Positions 5,984-8,568 of a stretch of DNA of 8,568 nucleotides are shown here, in pieces. The notes below the pieces were generated by a model. The model worked only from the letters and a program-made list of their open reading frames with translations. It was not told the DNA's origin and did not search any database. Each line of letters starts with the position of its first letter. The stretch's first letter is position 1. The translations under genes and the position numbers were made by a program. The DNA lies in contig CAINWE010000459.1 of assembly GCA_903854365.1 (NCBI GenBank), positions 1-8,568 on the forward strand, read 5' to 3'. The DNA is from Oligoflexia bacterium (GTDB lineage: Bacteria; Bdellovibrionota; UBA1018).

Positions 5984-6859
5984 TTAGGTCGAGGCAACTG
6001 CTTTTATGTGTTGATTCATTGATGCGAAGTACATTTTCCAGCCGATGAGTCCAGATGCGTTATACTTGAGCGCAAAATAATTGGTCTGGAGCTGTTGGAG
6101 TTGTCGCGCAGAGGCTGTGAGTTCCTTGATGCGACGGGGAGAGGTTTGAATGGTTTTTAGAAACTTGAGGCTTGCTCCGAGGCTGGCTCCAGCGAGGTCA
6201 ATCTTTAGTGTTTGGCCGTCAGAACTGATGCCCACGCAGCCGCGAAAACGCTGCTTGGAAATGAGTTGAATGTCTTGGGTGATTTTCCCGCATAAGGAAT
6301 TCGGCCAGTTGAACGCTAGTAATAGACAAGAGAGTGCAATTTTCAGTTCTGGGTGACTTAGATCGACCTCAATATAGGCCGAGTAAGTGGGTGGTGTATT
6401 CACTCCCAGGCGAAGACCCAAGCAAAATGGGCTCGGGGACTGAAAGTAGGCAGCTAGTGCATCGGGGGTGGGACCTGTCCAAGTTCTCTGAAAGTCGCGA
6501 CTGAATGCACGAGTGAGTGCCTTTTCGCGGCTTTCCGATGTGTATCGTAAATACAGCGTGATCTGATTCGCTGACTCGTTCTGCCAATCTACTTTTAAGC
6601 CGTAGTCCGAAGAGTTCGCGGCCTCTAGGGTGTCTCGAATATGAGGCTTGGCTTTGAGTCCTGATTTTTCAGTAAATTGAAAAAAGCGATTCAGAAAATC
6701 TTTGCCTTTACCAAGAATGCAGGTCCCGTAAGCCTCAGGATTGGCGTCGAAGCTGTGTTCTATTAATTCGCTAATTTCAGCCTGAAAAAGCTGTTTGAAA
6801 AATAGCTTGATTTCGGAAGACTGCTCCCACGGCCATGAGTCAAGGCCCTGGCCATCCAT
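5984..6859 (-). CDS. unrecognised 291-residue protein, start inside the peptide gene
   Basis: No family is recognised and no catalytic motif is obvious. There is no signal peptide or membrane segment, so it is probably cytoplasmic. Its predicted structure is regular: four pairs of strands at about 86-106, 145-167, 205-222 and 260-280 (for example FCLGLRLGV with YSAYIEVDL, and YFALKYN with IGWKMYFAS), each followed by helix, with a period near 58 residues. Repeated beta hairpins with helices in a protein of about 300 residues is the pattern of ABBA-type aromatic prenyltransferases, but I see no sequence identity to them, so this is only a structural hint. The ATG at 6857-6859 lies 20 bases inside the 3' end of the upstream 63-codon gene, with AAGGA eleven bases before it, which suggests translational coupling. 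No other common start codon lies nearby. Confidence 0.75.
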   Translation of the reverse strand: MDGQGLDSWPWEQSSEIKLFFKQLFQAEISELIEHSFDANPEAYGTCILGKGKDFLNRFFQFTEKSGLKAKPHIRDTLEAANSSDYGLKVDWQNESANQITLYLRYTSESREKALTRAFSRDFQRTWTGPTPDALAAYFQSPSPFCLGLRLGVNTPPTYSAYIEVDLSHPELKIALSCLLLAFNWPNSLCGKITQDIQLISKQRFRGCVGISSDGQTLKIDLAGASLGASLKFLKTIQTSPRRIKELTASARQLQQLQTNYFALKYNASGLIGWKMYFASMNQHIKAVAST

Positions 6860-7031
6860 AGACGGGCGTGTCCTTCATTTTCTCTTTGGTGATGCGGCCA
6901 AAATTATATTGTTGTTCAGAAATTTTCAAATCGGGTCTGGAGGGTTTTAGTTTCCCTGCAGCCTTTTTTCTTGTGGTCTTTTTTTTACTAATCTTTTTTC
7001 TTGTAACTTTGCGGACTGGTACTGCACCCAT
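6840..7031 (-). CDS. 63-residue lysine-rich peptide with YGWPGP C-terminus, possible precursor peptide
   Basis: A short gene beginning with ATG at 7029-7031. Residues 1-32 are strongly basic, with TRKK motifs at 10-13 and 20-23 separated by SKKK. Residues 33-50 are a mixed segment (LKISEQQYNFGRITKEK). The protein ends MKDTPVYGWPGP. It fits between the PMT gene (48 bases upstream) and the 291-residue gene (20-base overlap), which supports a real gene in the same transcript. No clear ribosome site is seen before the ATG. The basic part alone would suggest nucleic-acid or membrane binding. The short aromatic and proline-rich tail after a longer leader-like part, directly coupled to an unknown protein, would also fit a ribosomally made, modified peptide. 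Neither role is shown. Confidence 0.55.
   Translation of the reverse strand: MGAVPVRKVTRKKISKKKTTRKKAAGKLKPSRPDLKISEQQYNFGRITKEKMKDTPVYGWPGP
6963..7004. repeat. two 12-base direct repeats plus an A8 run in the basic peptide gene
   Basis: CTTTTTTCTTGT occurs at 6963-6974 and at 6993-7004, 30 bases apart, so both copies stay in frame and encode TRKK on the minus strand. Between them the coding strand has a run of eight A (plus 6979-6986). Repeat contraction would remove ten codons without changing frame, whereas slippage in the A8 run would shift it. Confidence 0.7.
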
Positions 7032-7079
7032 AAATTGAGCGTCAAATTAAGATATTTTCTCGGAGAATTCAATCCTATT

Positions 7080-8321
7080 TTATGAGTTTGAGAGTAGCGG
7101 GTAGTAATACCAGAAAACAAATAGCACGGTTGAACAGAAAATTGCTTGAACAGGGTAGTTGACCCGAAACCTTTGAAAGACATAAGGAATGGCGTAACTA
7201 AACATCATTGCCGGCGGAAAATAGTAATAATAGAACAAATTCTTTCTCGGTATGATTGCCCAGAAAAAAAGCATACCTAGGTAGAAAACGGAAATAAATT
7301 GAGCTTCTGCAGAGCGACGCCTAATAGCCGAGGCAATGCAAAGAACCATCGCTAGGAGCCCTGTCCACATGATGATCGGGTTACCAAGCATTACGACTCC
7401 GGAAGTTGCAGAGTTGACGTGGAGCCAGGTCAGCTCGCTCATGAAAGGCCAGGAATACCAACTTGCTTGTGCCATCAGGGGATGGGAATGAGCATCCCAT
7501 TGGGCTTTGAGCATCTGGAATTGCAGCATGAAAAGGTCAATGAGGCTGTATCTTGTATGGTGGGCTGTTAGCGGCGGCGCATAGTTCGGATGGTCCATTC
7601 CGTAACACAGTAAGAAGGTAATGCTATAGGTAGCTAACGATAACGCAATGGGAACACCTAGAGTTGCTCTATGCAGGCCTTGGATACTACTTTGGTGTCG
7701 TAAGTGGCGCTCCCTTTGCGGCTGCAAGAGTAGGAAGCAAAGGGCCAAGGGAGCGATTGAAAACCACTTAATTGCGACCCCCAGCCCAAAGAAGAGAAAG
7801 GCGAAATAGAGGTTATGAGTGGGTTTGAGGGCAATCCAATATCGAATGAAAAATAACATCCCCAGAGAGATGGCCAAAAACATGTGTATGTCTATACAGG
7901 CAACTCGAGATTCTATAAATAATAGCTGATTAAATGCAGCAAAAAGAACAGCCATGGTCGAGTAATAGCGATTCCTGAAAAGTATTCTACCTGTGAAATA
8001 GGTGCAAACTAGGATGAGTGACCCAGAGACCACGCTTGAGATGCGCCAGCCTCCTGGGTGATCTCCTAATAAAAAAATTCCAAAAGAAATAATTGCTTTT
8101 CCAAGAGGCGGATGAGTCCAATTTTCATTCTTTCCGTGGATGAGAAATTGGCGCGCCCCTGAGATATAAAATGGCTCATCCCAAAAGGGAACGCTGACTG
8201 AGTCGAGTCTGAATAGGAAAAAACAATAGCCCAATAAGAAGATAAGGACTGCATAATAGGCGTCCAAGTACTTCTTTTTTTTCAGGGTGATTTCTGCGAA
8301 TAATTTGTGCAAGGAATTCAC
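7080..8321 (-). CDS. PMT-family (GT39-like) membrane mannosyltransferase
   Basis: The 413-residue protein has about ten hydrophobic segments and the PMT landmarks. These are an acidic pair after the first membrane segment (WDEPFY, Asp48-Glu49, the expected catalytic loop), then HPPLGK (70-75), the ESRVACIDIHMFL segment with Asp144, a large loop with HSHPLMAQASWYSWPFM (278-294), GNPIIMW (313-319) and RKNLFYYYYFPPAMMF (359-374). PMT enzymes transfer mannose from a polyprenyl phosphate to Ser/Thr of proteins as they cross the membrane; bacterial relatives may use other lipid-linked sugars or acceptors. At 413 residues it is shorter than the classical family (500 or more) and lacks a MIR domain, as usual in bacteria. 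The start is GTG at 8319-8321 with no convincing ribosome site. It lies 54 bases after the upstream membrane gene and 48 before the basic peptide gene. Confidence 0.88.
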   Translation of the reverse strand: MNSLHKLFAEITLKKKKYLDAYYAVLIFLLGYCFFLFRLDSVSVPFWDEPFYISGARQFLIHGKNENWTHPPLGKAIISFGIFLLGDHPGGWRISSVVSGSLILVCTYFTGRILFRNRYYSTMAVLFAAFNQLLFIESRVACIDIHMFLAISLGMLFFIRYWIALKPTHNLYFAFLFFGLGVAIKWFSIAPLALCFLLLQPQRERHLRHQSSIQGLHRATLGVPIALSLATYSITFLLCYGMDHPNYAPPLTAHHTRYSLIDLFMLQFQMLKAQWDAHSHPLMAQASWYSWPFMSELTWLHVNSATSGVVMLGNPIIMWTGLLAMVLCIASAIRRRSAEAQFISVFYLGMLFFWAIIPRKNLFYYYYFPPAMMFSYAIPYVFQRFRVNYPVQAIFCSTVLFVFWYYYPLLSNS

Positions 8322-8375
8322 TTAGTATGTGAATTGTATCAGAATTAGCATTAATAAGTCAATTTTCTAGCACCA

Positions 8376-8568
8376 TTAGAATTTCGCTAAGTTTCTGGTT
8401 TTATTGTGGGATAAGCCAGCGATCAGTCCGAAGGCATACGAGTACTGAATCACAGGAATGAGACCTGAGGCCATCAGTTTTTTCTTGAGCGGACCGGTGA
8501 GTGGTAGGCGATTAGATAAGTACGCCAAGCCGAGGAGAAGTAGAGAGAAAGCAATAAACTTTCTAGTC
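8376..8568 (-). CDS. C-terminal end of a membrane protein, 5' part beyond the window
   Basis: A minus-strand frame enters from the right edge at 8567 and ends with TAA at 8376-8378, giving 63 residues. It contains a hydrophobic helix (FIAFSLLLLGLAYL), a short basic loop (PLTGPLKKK), a second hydrophobic stretch (LIPVIQYSYAFGLIAGL) and a basic tail. The pattern fits a membrane protein whose last two segments form a hairpin, as in some polyprenol-sugar or glycan-assembly proteins, but no family can be named from so little. It runs in the same direction as the PMT gene 54 bases downstream and is probably in one transcript with it. Confidence 0.6.
   Translation of the reverse strand, partial: TRKFIAFSLLLLGLAYLSNRLPLTGPLKKKLMASGLIPVIQYSYAFGLIAGLSHNKTRNLAKF

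Noticed and set aside
6947..7183. 78-codon minus-strand frame spanning the PMT end and the basic peptide start
   Set aside because: It overlaps two better-supported genes in another frame; its sequence is a frame-shifted reading of the same A-rich stretch.
1..8568. CRISPR arrays, tRNA or rRNA genes
   Set aside because: No regularly spaced repeats, cloverleaf-like sequence or rRNA segments were seen; the short match to the 16S 3' end complement at 1085-1093 is a ribosome-site feature only.

Overview
The window looks like a piece of a Gram-negative bacterial chromosome with moderate GC. It holds envelope and glycosylation genes, an HDOD-type signalling gene and one small transposon. The taxon cannot be fixed from the sequence. 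An HDOD-like protein, a bacterial PMT-type (GT39) mannosyltransferase and a squalene-cyclase-repeat protein together would fit a Bdellovibrionota or other deltaproteobacteria-like lineage, but that is a weak inference. Several genes seem to begin at GTG, TTG or even ATC rather than ATG.

Layout. (1) Bases 1-946, minus strand: most of an HDOD-like gene that runs off the left edge. Its best start is an ATC placed after a good Shine-Dalgarno sequence. (2) About 1101-2813: an IS605-type element with divergent tnpA and tnpB. tnpA carries an in-frame TAA at codon 24 and is a pseudogene. tnpB is intact, with a complete RuvC triad and zinc ribbon. Its 3' end and the right end of the element form three consecutive hairpins, as expected of an omega/reRNA. 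(3) 2800-5318, plus strand: a two-gene cassette made of a squalene-cyclase/prenyltransferase-repeat protein and a GT4-like glycosyltransferase. The glycosyltransferase has an uninterrupted G10 tract between its catalytic part and a C-terminal extension, so it is a candidate phase-variable gene. (4) 5362-8568, minus strand, transcribed towards the plus-strand cassette: the tail of a membrane protein, a PMT-family mannosyltransferase, a 63-codon lysine-rich peptide ending in YGWPGP, an unrecognised 291-residue protein whose start lies inside the peptide gene, and a small secreted six-cysteine protein.

How they may work together. The two gene sets converge near 5340, and both include sugar-transferring enzymes, so a surface-glycan or protein-glycosylation locus is the simplest reading. 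The least explained part is the pair at 5984-7031: a short basic peptide with a Tyr/Trp/Pro-rich C-terminus, overlapped by an enzyme-sized protein with regularly spaced predicted beta hairpins. A peptide-modification (RiPP-like) pair is one possible reading, offered only as a hypothesis.
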